A DNA stretch of 6,471 bases from Porphyrobacter sp. (GTDB taxonomy: Bacteria > Pseudomonadota > Alphaproteobacteria > Sphingomonadales > Sphingomonadaceae). Below are positions 1 to 5,366 of this stretch, in pieces. Position 1 is the stretch's first letter. Every line of letters begins with the position of its first letter. A program made the position numbers and the translations under genes. The notes below the pieces were generated by a model, which was not told the origin of the DNA, searched no databases, and saw only the letters and a list, made by a program, of their open reading frames with translations. The stretch is from the NCBI GenBank assembly GCA_014359685.1, contig JACIYY010000039.1, forward strand, positions 1-6,471, written 5' to 3'.

Positions 1-4
1 AGCC

Positions 5-541
5 TCACTCGTCCCCGGCCGACCTTGCGAAAGCGGGCGCAAATGCGACGCTCGCCCTCGGCACCTCGCCGGCCAGCGACAGCACCTGGAAATAGGGCGA
101 CAGCGGCCCGATAATCGCCAGTGGCCAGCGCTGGCTGAAGCCAAAGCGGCTATGATAGCCGGGATCGCCCACCAGCACGATGCCCTTGGCGCCGGCTGCG
201 CTGAGGTGCTCGATCCCCGCTTGCACCAGCGCACGGCCGATGCCCTGCCCCTGCCGCCACGGCGCGACCGACATCGGGCCGAGCACAAACCACCCTTGCG
301 CGCCCGTGGACAGGATCGCCGGCGAGAACGCCGCATGGCCGACGATGCCGTCATCCTCCTCGGCGACCAGCGACAGGACCAGATCGCCGTCGGCGCGCAG
401 CGCGGCGACGATCTGGGGTTCTTCCCCCTGGCTGTCTGAATCGTTGGCGAAGGCGGTGGCGACGACCGCCTCGATCGCCGCCTCATCGCCCGGTCGCTCT
501 TCGCGCACGGTCCAATGGCTCACAACGGTCCAATGGCTCAC
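5..541 (-). CDS. GNAT family N-acetyltransferase (YhbS-like)
   Basis: Predicted cytoplasmic acetyl-CoA-dependent N-acetyltransferase of 178 aa from GTG 541; the acceptor substrate is unknown. The acetyl-CoA-binding motif A is seen at residues 90-106, with the pyrophosphate loop RQGQGIG at 96-102 after the strand GPMSV. The following GDPGYHSRFGF segment is typical of the YhbS-like (COG3153) branch. No signal peptide or membrane segment is visible. The stop is TGA at 5-7, so the gene is complete. Two start codons, GTG 541 and GTG 523, sit in an 18-bp tandem repeat, so the protein begins with either one or two copies of VSHWTV (172 or 178 aa). The second GTG gives the more family-like N-terminus, while the first has a slightly better purine stretch (GAGCGGG) upstream. 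The gene starts 10 nt after the ribA stop, so it is probably co-transcribed and translationally coupled. The family call is firm, the substrate is not, and the start is ambiguous. Confidence 0.85.
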   Translation of the reverse strand: MSHWTVVSHWTVREERPGDEAAIEAVVATAFANDSDSQGEEPQIVAALRADGDLVLSLVAEEDDGIVGHAAFSPAILSTGAQGWFVLGPMSVAPWRQGQGIGRALVQAGIEHLSAAGAKGIVLVGDPGYHSRFGFSQRWPLAIIGPLSPYFQVLSLAGEVPRASVAFAPAFARSAGDE

Positions 542-542
542 A
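507..542. repeat. Perfect 18-bp tandem duplication at the acetyltransferase start
   Basis: The 18-bp unit ACGGTCCAATGGCTCACA occurs at 507-524 and again, identically, at 525-542. On the minus strand each copy contains a GTG start and encodes VSHWTV. Because 18 is a multiple of 3, the reading frame is preserved and the acetyltransferase gains six residues. Just upstream in transcription order, a 9-bp repeat, CAGGTGCCC on the plus strand, occurs at 541-549 and 558-566 and spans the ribA stop. The junction therefore seems to have undergone slippage more than once. Confidence 0.9.
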
Positions 543-551
543 GGTGCCCGC

Positions 552-1643
552 TCACAGCAGGTGCCCCGCCGCATCGCGTTTGGTCGCCAGATAGCGCGCA
601 TTGTGGGGATTGGCCGGCAGGCTGTGCGGCACGCGCTGCGCCACCTGCACACCTGCGAGCGTCAGCGCGGCGACCTTTTCGGGGTTGTTGGTCATCAGCC
701 GCACGATGGGCGCATTCAACAGCACCAGCATCCGGGCCGCAACCGGAAAATCGCGCGCGTCGACAGGCAGCCCCAGCCGGCGGTTGGCCTCCAGCGTGTC
801 GAAGCCCTGATCCTGCAGGCGATAGGCCTTCAGCTTGTTGACCAGACCGATCCCGCGCCCCTCCTGCCGCAGATAGAGCAGCACCCCCCAGCCGCCGGCC
901 TGTGCCTCCGCCGCCATCGCGTGCAGCGCGGCGTCGAGCTGGGGCCCGCAATCGCAGCGCAGGCTGCCCAGAATGTCGCCGGTCAGGCATTCGGAATGCA
1001 GCCGCACCAGCGGCACCCGCTCGCCCGACTGGCGGCCGAGGATCAGCGCGGCGTGCTCGCGCAGGTCGTCGGGGCTGCGGAAGATGACGATCTCCCCCTC
1101 CTCGCAGGCCGCCACCGGCAGGCGCGCGCGGGTGGCGATGGTCAGCGTGATGGGGTCGGACAGCGCCGCGACATCGCCCGCGCACAGCGGCACCGCCTCC
1201 GCCGCCGGCTCGGGCGCCACCAGGAAGGCGGGCAGGATCCCCGCGATCCGCGCCAGCTCCATCGCCGCTGCCGCCTGCGCCCGCCAGGCCAGCGGCTCGG
1301 CCAGGAACGGCCCCTTCATCGGCGTGGCGAGGTCCAGCGACGGGTCGGCGATGGCCCGCGCGGCGGCCAGGTCGAGCGGATCGGCCGCGCGCACCAGCAC
1401 CGCCGCGTCGGGGTCGGCGGCCTCGCGCTGGTTGGCGAGCTTCAGCGTCGCCGCCCGCGCGCCGGAGATCAGCGCCTGCCGCGCCCGCGCCGCGCCGCCG
1501 GGGGCGGTCTCGATCGGCAGCAGCACCGGCGCGCCCTCGATCGCCAGTGGCCAGCCATGGCGCAACGCATCGACAGCCTGCGCCGCCCGCCGCGCTGGAG
1601 AGGGTGGGGGAGATGGTAGGGGAGAGGCCGACGGCGCGCTCAG
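552..1643 (-). CDS. ribA: GTP cyclohydrolase II (RibA)
   Basis: Catalyses the first step of riboflavin synthesis: GTP to 2,5-diamino-6-ribosylamino-4(3H)-pyrimidinone 5'-phosphate, formate and pyrophosphate, in the cytoplasm. In the 363-aa numbering used here, the catalytic domain covers about 165-363. It has the zinc-binding SECLTGD/CDCG pattern (C219, C230, C232), the YLRQEGRGIG motif at 257-266, MTNNPEKV at 317-324 and the conserved GHLL C-terminus. Residues about 17-145 occupy the place of the DHBP-synthase (RibB) domain of RibBA proteins. They lack an acidic DDEDRENEGD-type motif, so I infer a degenerate, non-catalytic domain. The start is unresolved. No ATG, GTG or TTG lies in frame between the xth coding end and TTG 1565 (337 aa), which would remove the helix AQAVDAL. 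CTG 1643 overlaps the xth TGA in a CTGA arrangement and is used here provisionally. Residues 2-16 are a Ser/Pro/Ala-rich filler encoded by a C-rich stretch. Confidence 0.9.
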   Translation of the reverse strand: MSAPSASPLPSPPPSPARRAAQAVDALRHGWPLAIEGAPVLLPIETAPGGAARARQALISGARAATLKLANQREAADPDAAVLVRAADPLDLAAARAIADPSLDLATPMKGPFLAEPLAWRAQAAAAMELARIAGILPAFLVAPEPAAEAVPLCAGDVAALSDPITLTIATRARLPVAACEEGEIVIFRSPDDLREHAALILGRQSGERVPLVRLHSECLTGDILGSLRCDCGPQLDAALHAMAAEAQAGGWGVLLYLRQEGRGIGLVNKLKAYRLQDQGFDTLEANRRLGLPVDARDFPVAARMLVLLNAPIVRLMTNNPEKVAALTLAGVQVAQRVPHSLPANPHNARYLATKRDAAGHLL

Positions 1644-2434
1644 AGCTCGAAATCCGTCACCAGCGGCACGTGGTCGGACGGCCGCTCCCAGTCGCGCGCC
1701 GCCTCCAGCACCCGGTGCCCGCGCGCCTGCCGGGCGAGCTCGGGCGAGGCCCACATATGGTCGAGGCGGCGCCCGCGATCGTTCCTGCGCCAGTCGGGCG
1801 AGCGGTAGCTCCACCACGAGAAGTAGCGCTCCGGCGCCAGGATGTGCGCGCGCCCCAGGTCGCTCCAGCCATGGGCATCGCGGAACCGCTCCAGCGCCGC
1901 CACCTCGACCGGCGTGTGGCTGACCACCTTCAACAGCTGCTTGTGGCTCCACACGTCGCATTCAAGCGGGGCGATGTTGAAATCGCCGACGATCAGCGTC
2001 GGCCGGTCGATCGCGCCGGCCCAGCGGGTCATCCGCTCGACGAAATCCAGCTTCTGCCCGAACTTGGCGTTGACCGTCCGATCGGGCACGTCGCCGCCGG
2101 CCGGCACATAGACGTTCTCCACCACCACCCCCTGCCCGCGCCCGAGCAGCTCGACCCCGACATGGCGCGCCTCGCCATTGTCCTGCCAGTCGTGCCGCGA
2201 CAGCTCGCGCAGCGGGATGCGGCTGACCGTGGCGACGCCGTGATAGCCTTTCTGCCCGTGGACCACCTGGTGGACGTAGCCGAGCGCAGCCAGCGCCCGG
2301 GCCGGGAAGCTCTGGTCGATGGTCTTGATCTCCTGCAGGCACAGCACGTCCGGCCGCTCCTCGTGCAGCAGGCGCTCGACCAGCGGCAGGCGGAGGCGGA
2401 CCGAATTGATGTTCCAGGTGACGATGGTGACCAT
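1640..2434 (-). CDS. xth: Exodeoxyribonuclease III (AP endonuclease)
   Basis: Mg2+-dependent DNA repair nuclease of the exonuclease III / endonuclease-exonuclease-phosphatase fold. It cleaves 5' to abasic sites and removes 3' blocking groups in base-excision repair. At 264 aa it has the normal full length for the family. The motifs run in order: TWNINSVR with N8, LQEIK with metal ligand E35, YVPAGG with Y109, GDFNIAP with D151 and N153, FSWWSYR at 205-211, GRRLDHMW with D225, and the C-terminal SDHVP with D254 and catalytic H255. All expected active-site residues are present. The ATG at 2434 gives the family-typical MVTIVTWNIN start and is preceded by AGGG about 8 nt upstream. It is the first protein gene of the leftward cluster, and its TGA overlaps the putative ribA CTG start, implying one transcript and coupled translation. 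Nothing about the gene looks damaged or foreign. Confidence 0.96.
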   Translation of the reverse strand: MVTIVTWNINSVRLRLPLVERLLHEERPDVLCLQEIKTIDQSFPARALAALGYVHQVVHGQKGYHGVATVSRIPLRELSRHDWQDNGEARHVGVELLGRGQGVVVENVYVPAGGDVPDRTVNAKFGQKLDFVERMTRWAGAIDRPTLIVGDFNIAPLECDVWSHKQLLKVVSHTPVEVAALERFRDAHGWSDLGRAHILAPERYFSWWSYRSPDWRRNDRGRRLDHMWASPELARQARGHRVLEAARDWERPSDHVPLVTDFEL

Positions 2435-2440
2435 GCGGGG

Positions 2441-2469
2441 GCCCTAGAGGCAGGCTCGCCGTGCGACAA
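2441..2469 (-). promoter_or_regulatory. Weak candidate promoter for xth-ribA-GNAT
   Basis: On the minus strand, TTGTCG (2469-2464) and TAGGGC (2446-2441) are separated by exactly 17 nt, directly before the xth ATG. The -35-like box is fair, but the -10-like box is poor. Transcription from here would start almost at the ATG, giving a leaderless or very short-leader mRNA. It lies just past the terminator at 2517-2553, as expected if xth has its own promoter. This is pattern matching only. Confidence 0.2.
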
Positions 2470-2516
2470 CCGCGCGCTGGCAGCGCTGTCCGAGGGCGGG
2501 GGCAGCGGCGGGCACG

Positions 2517-2553
2517 AAAAACCCCCGCCCCGGGGGCAAGTGGGGCGGGGGTT
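2517..2553 (-). terminator. Strong intrinsic terminator, minus strand
   Basis: A perfect 12-bp stem pairs 2520-2531 with 2542-2553 (AACCCCCGCCCC against GGGGCGGGGGTT) around a 10-nt loop. Read on the minus strand it ends in five T residues (plus-strand A at 2517-2521); the plus-strand reading has no T tract. It therefore terminates leftward transcription about 80 nt before the xth start. No minus-strand protein gene is credible upstream, so it most likely ends a small RNA or acts as an attenuator in the xth leader. Confidence 0.75.
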
Positions 2554-2650
2554 CCTCTTGAGCGTTCGTCACGCTTGCACAAGACCGCGCTGCGGACGGC
2601 AGGGCAACAGGGGGGAAACCCGCCCTCCACGCGATCTTGCTGCGCCGGTC
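2517..2650 (-). ncRNA. Candidate small RNA or structured leader upstream of xth
   Basis: Three hairpins follow one another on the minus strand and end at the T5 terminator. The first pairs GCAGCAAGATCGCG (2643-2630) with CGCGGTCTTGTGC (2589-2577): 13 bp with one bulged G and one G-U pair. It continues into an inner stem of 2628-2619 with 2604-2594, capped by a C-rich loop at about 2618-2605. The second is AGCGT-GACGA-ACGCT (2575-2561). The third is the terminator. No convincing ORF occupies the stretch. It does not show conserved motifs of 6S, SRP RNA or the FMN riboswitch that I recognise. The 5' end is a guess, because no clear promoter is visible; a TTCATC / TCCTAG pair (2679-2674 and 2655-2650, 18-nt spacer) is the best weak candidate. 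It could be a trans-acting sRNA or the 5' leader of the xth operon. Confidence 0.35.
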
Positions 2651-2669
2651 TAGGAAGATGCGGCTTTCG

Positions 2670-2694
2670 GGCCGATGAATGGCACCAATCGGCC
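2670..2694. repeat. Inverted repeat GGCCGAT-N11-ATCGGCC
   Basis: A perfect 7-bp dyad pairs 2670-2676 with 2688-2694 across an 11-nt spacer, about 60-80 nt before the Host_attach gene start. It sits between the putative RNA gene and the rightward gene, so it could be an operator or a leader hairpin. Nearby, the 8-bp palindrome GTTGCAAC at 2704-2711 and two near-copies of AACCGG(A)CAACG (2709-2720 and 2726-2736) add further short symmetry. There is no T tract, so it is not a terminator. Confidence 0.3.
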
Positions 2695-2751
2695 GGTCGC
2701 GCCGTTGCAACCGGACAACGCCACAAACCGGCAACGAAGGAGAACCCTCGT

Positions 2752-3159
2752 ATGAAATGTCCGCACGACGCCCTGATCGCCCTCGCCAACGGAGAACGCT
2801 TCGTGCTGATGCGCAATATCGGCCAGGCCTTCGATCCCAAGCTGGAGAAGGTCGAGGAGCTGGATCTGCTGCTGACCAATTTCAGCGCCGGGGTGCGCCA
2901 CCAGGACCCGGCCGGGCAGCGCCCCGGCAGCACCGATCTCGACGAGCTGGCGCACGGTGCCGCGATCGCCGAATGGCTCAACGACCGTGCGCTGAAGGGC
3001 GAGCTGGGCGAGATCGTGATCGCGGCCGATCCCAAGACGCTCGGCCAGATCCGCCAGCACTGCCACCGCGAAACCGAAAAGCGGATCATCGGCGAGATAG
3101 CCAAGGACCTGACCAACCAGCCAGTCGCCGCGGTCGAGCGCGCGCTCGCCGAGGCGTGA
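2752..3159 (+). CDS. Host attachment family protein (Host_attach-like)
   Basis: A 135-aa soluble protein that I recognise as Host_attach family (Pfam Host_attach type). The family name comes from a proposed role in bacterial attachment to a host, but its biochemical function is essentially unknown. Seen in the sequence: the typical start MKCPHDALIALANGERFVLMRN, an FDPKLE segment near residue 25, a central acidic Asp/Glu-Leu-Ala helix (DLDELAHGAAIAEWLN), and the strongest family hallmark near the C-terminus, IVIAADPKTLGQIRQH followed by EKRIIGEIAKDLTNQP. There is no signal peptide or membrane segment, so it is probably cytoplasmic. The start is well supported: AAGGAG at 2737-2742 lies 9 nt before ATG 2752. 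The next gene, the Pcm-esterase fusion, begins 31 nt after the stop, suggesting an operon. An attachment role is not implied here; the fold is thought to relate to archaeal release-factor-like (baeRF) domains, an inference I cannot test. Confidence 0.85.
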   Translation: MKCPHDALIALANGERFVLMRNIGQAFDPKLEKVEELDLLLTNFSAGVRHQDPAGQRPGSTDLDELAHGAAIAEWLNDRALKGELGEIVIAADPKTLGQIRQHCHRETEKRIIGEIAKDLTNQPVAAVERALAEA

Positions 3160-3190
3160 GGGCCGCCACCTGCCCCCAAGGAGAGCGCCA

Positions 3191-5197
3191 ATGACCACGC
3201 CCGAAGAGTATCGGCGCCGCCGCCAGGCCATGGTCCGCCGCCAGATCGCCGCGCGCGGCATCGGCGACCCCGCCGTGCTGGCGGCGATGGGCGAGGTCCC
3301 GCGCGAGCGCTTCGTGCCGGAATCGCTGGCCGAATTCGCCTATGAGGACGGGCCGCTGCCGATCGCGCAGGGGCAGACGATCTCGCAACCCTACATCGTC
3401 GCGTTGATGGTCGAGGCCGCCGGCGTCAAGCCCGGCGACCGGGTGCTGGAGGTCGGCGCCGGGTCGGGCTACGCCGCCGCGATCCTGTCGCGGATCGCCG
3501 GCCAGGTGTTCGCGATCGAGCGGCACGAGGCGCTCGCCGCCGAGGCGGCCGAGCGGCTCGCCGCGCTCGGCTACGACAATGTCCGGGTGATCGCCGGCGA
3601 TGGCAGCGGCGGACTTCCGGCAGAGGCGCCGTTCGACGCGATCCTGGTCGCGGCCGGCGGCGACCGCGTGCCCGAGCCGCTCAAGCGCCAATTGGCCATC
3701 GGCGGCCGGCTGGTGGTCCCGGTAGGGGGCGAGGATGCGCAGACCCTGCGCTGCATCACCCGCGAAGGCGAGGAGGAATGGAACGAACAATCGCTCGGCG
3801 GCGTGCGCTTCGTGCCGCTGGTGGGCGCCTATGGCCGGGGCAGCGTGGGGTGGGAAGAGGGCAGCCGTGCCGCCAGCAACCACCGCCCGGCGCGCGCCCG
3901 GTCATTGCCCGAATGCATCGCGGCGGCCGCCATTCCGCTGCCGGCGAGCGAGGAGGATGCCGATTTCGCCGCCGCCTTCGACCGCTTCGCCGACCGCCGC
4001 ATCGTGCTGCTGGGCGAAGCCAGCCACGGCACGCACGAATTCTATGCGGCCCGCGCCGCGATCACCCGCCGCTTCGTGAAGCGGCACGGCTTCACCATCG
4101 TCGCAACCGAGGCCGACTGGCCCGATGCGGCGGTGCTCGACCGCTATATCCGCCACCGCCCGCTGCGCGACGACACGCCGCCGCCGTTCCAGCGCTTCCC
4201 GACCTGGATGTGGCGCAACACCGTCATCGCCCGGCTGGTCGAGGATCTGCATGCGCTCAATGCCGGCCGCCCTGCAGAGCGGATGGCCGGCTTCTATGGC
4301 CTCGACATCTACAACATGTCTGGCTCGATCGCGGCAGTGCTGGCCTATCTGGACGAGCACGACCCTGACGCCGCCGCCATCGCCCGCCAGCGCTATGGCT
4401 GCCTGACACCCTGGCAGGCGGACCCGGCGACCTATGGCCGCGCCGCACTGTCCGGCGGCTATGCCGAATGCGAGGCGGCGGTGATCGCGCAGTGTCGCGA
4501 GCTGCTGGACCGCGCGCTCGGGTCGGAGGATGGCGAGGGGCTGTTCGGCGCGGCGATGAATGCCCGCCTGATCGCCTCCGCCGAACGCTATTACCGAGTG
4601 ATGTATTATGGCGGTGCGGAGAGCTGGAACCTGCGCGACAGCCACATGGCCGAAACGCTCGACCATCTGCTCGAACAGGGCGGCCCCGATTCCAGGGCGC
4701 TGGTGTGGGCGCATAACAGCCATGTCGGCGATGCCCGCGCGACCGAGATGGGCCCGGTCCGGGGCGAGCACAGTCTCGGCCAGCTGGTGCGCGAGCGGTG
4801 GGGTGAGGAATGCGCGCTGATCGGCTTCGGCACCCATACCGGCACGGTCACCGCCGCCAGCGACTGGGACGCCCCGCGCGAGACCAAGCGCGTCCTGCCC
4901 TCGCGCGCCGACAGCTATGAGCGCGCCTGCCACGACAGCGGCGTGGCCCGCTTCCTCCTCGACCTGAGCGATGGCGGCGACGAGGCGCTGCGGCGCCGCC
5001 TCGCCGAACCCCGGCTGGAACGCTTCATCGGCGTCATCTACCGCCCGGAGACCGAACGCTGGAGCCATTACAGCGAGGCGGTGCTGCCCGACCAGTTCGA
5101 CGCCTGGTGCTGGTTCGACCAGACCCGCGCGCTCGAACCGCTCGGTCCGCCCGAGCCCCGTGAAGGTCCGGCAGAAACCTGGCCCTTCGGCCTGTAA
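3191..5197 (+). CDS. Fusion: protein-L-isoaspartate O-methyltransferase + erythromycin esterase-family domain
   Basis: A 668-aa two-domain protein. Residues 1 to about 215 are a full-length Pcm domain, which uses S-adenosylmethionine to methylate isoaspartyl residues in aged proteins and start their repair. It shows the TISQPYIVA loop (63-71), the SAM motif VLEVGAGSGY (85-94) and the GDGSGGLP...FDAI region (137-151). Residues about 216-240 form a polar linker. Residues about 240-655 are an erythromycin-esterase family (EreA/B-like) domain: LGEASHGTHEFY (274-285, with E276 and H279), ATEADWPDA (305-313, with E307), YGLDIYNM (369-376), ESWNLRDSHMAETL (477-490) and VWAHNSHVGD (505-514, with H508 and H511). 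These match the His/Glu active-site set of the family. There is no signal peptide, so it is likely cytoplasmic. AAGGAG at 3178-3183 supports ATG 3191. Reading is continuous, with no frameshift between domains. The substrate of the second domain is unknown; macrolide resistance should not be assumed. Confidence 0.92.
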   Translation: MTTPEEYRRRRQAMVRRQIAARGIGDPAVLAAMGEVPRERFVPESLAEFAYEDGPLPIAQGQTISQPYIVALMVEAAGVKPGDRVLEVGAGSGYAAAILSRIAGQVFAIERHEALAAEAAERLAALGYDNVRVIAGDGSGGLPAEAPFDAILVAAGGDRVPEPLKRQLAIGGRLVVPVGGEDAQTLRCITREGEEEWNEQSLGGVRFVPLVGAYGRGSVGWEEGSRAASNHRPARARSLPECIAAAAIPLPASEEDADFAAAFDRFADRRIVLLGEASHGTHEFYAARAAITRRFVKRHGFTIVATEADWPDAAVLDRYIRHRPLRDDTPPPFQRFPTWMWRNTVIARLVEDLHALNAGRPAERMAGFYGLDIYNMSGSIAAVLAYLDEHDPDAAAIARQRYGCLTPWQADPATYGRAALSGGYAECEAAVIAQCRELLDRALGSEDGEGLFGAAMNARLIASAERYYRVMYYGGAESWNLRDSHMAETLDHLLEQGGPDSRALVWAHNSHVGDARATEMGPVRGEHSLGQLVRERWGEECALIGFGTHTGTVTAASDWDAPRETKRVLPSRADSYERACHDSGVARFLLDLSDGGDEALRRRLAEPRLERFIGVIYRPETERWSHYSEAVLPDQFDAWCWFDQTRALEPLGPPEPREGPAETWPFGL

Positions 5198-5270
5198 ACG
5201 CGCCATTTTCACGACAGCCTGGCCGTCGTTCCGCGTCCGGCCGCACCACAGAGTCGTTTCGTCGTGCCGC

Positions 5271-5300
5271 TTGTTGCCGTTGGGGGTCCCCGTGTTAAAC
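5271..5300 (+). promoter_or_regulatory. Weak candidate promoter for the serine hydrolase
   Basis: TTGTTG (5271-5276) and TTAAAC (5295-5300) are separated by 18 nt, or 17 nt if GTTAAA is taken as the -10 box. This is the most AT-rich spot in the gap between the Pcm-esterase gene and the serine hydrolase. A transcript from here would have a leader of about 55 nt that includes the short repeats at 5306-5366. No strong intrinsic terminator is visible after the upstream gene (only a 5-bp ACGAC/GTCGT dyad at 5211-5229 without a T tract), so read-through is also possible. Confidence 0.25.
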
Positions 5301-5305
5301 CTGCG

Positions 5306-5366
5306 TCAACCCGGTTCGGGCCAAGATGCGCTGACAACGGGTTGAATCGGAAGCGGACGGGTTGAA
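5306..5366 (+). repeat. Short direct and inverted repeats in the serine hydrolase leader
   Basis: TCAACCCG at 5306-5313 is the exact inverted complement of CGGGTTGA at 5338-5345 and again at 5358-5365. The last two are part of a 10-bp direct repeat, ACGGGTTGAA, at 5337-5346 and 5357-5366, with a 20-bp period. The second copy contains the possible TTG start codon at 5362. The upstream element could pair with either copy in the mRNA, which would place the start region in a hairpin, or the three could be protein-binding half-sites. The pattern is seen directly; any function is inference. Confidence 0.35.

Noticed and set aside
180..1619. Long plus-strand open frame (479 codons) opposite ribA and the acetyltransferase
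   Set aside because: Its translation is Arg/His/Gln-rich low-complexity text with no domain, as expected from the antisense of a GC-rich gene. The opposite strand encodes clear RibA and GNAT motifs.
2517..2700. FMN riboswitch or 6S RNA upstream of the xth-ribA operon
   Set aside because: An FMN riboswitch was considered because ribA is in the operon, but I cannot find the conserved RFN-element segments. A 6S rod was considered, but the hairpins are arranged in series and no recognisable 6S central-bubble sequence is present.
2650..3261. Minus-strand open frame (203 codons) that could feed the terminator at 2517
   Set aside because: It lies opposite the Host_attach gene, which has a good ribosome-binding site and family motifs. 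The antisense translation shows no domain, so it does not explain the terminator.
3905..5197. Macrolide resistance gene
   Set aside because: The domain belongs to the erythromycin esterase family, but it is fused to Pcm in a chromosomal housekeeping context with no mobile element. Many family members are not resistance enzymes.
3902..5212. Minus-strand open frame (436 codons) opposite the esterase domain
   Set aside because: The translation has no recognisable motif and is rich in Ala, Arg and Gly. It is the antisense shadow of the Pcm-Ere gene, whose motifs are unmistakable.
5198..5361. Intrinsic terminator after the Pcm-Ere gene
   Set aside because: Only weak dyads are present (ACGAC/GTCGT at 5211-5229 and GGGG-GT-CCCC at 5282-5291). 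Neither has a following T tract.
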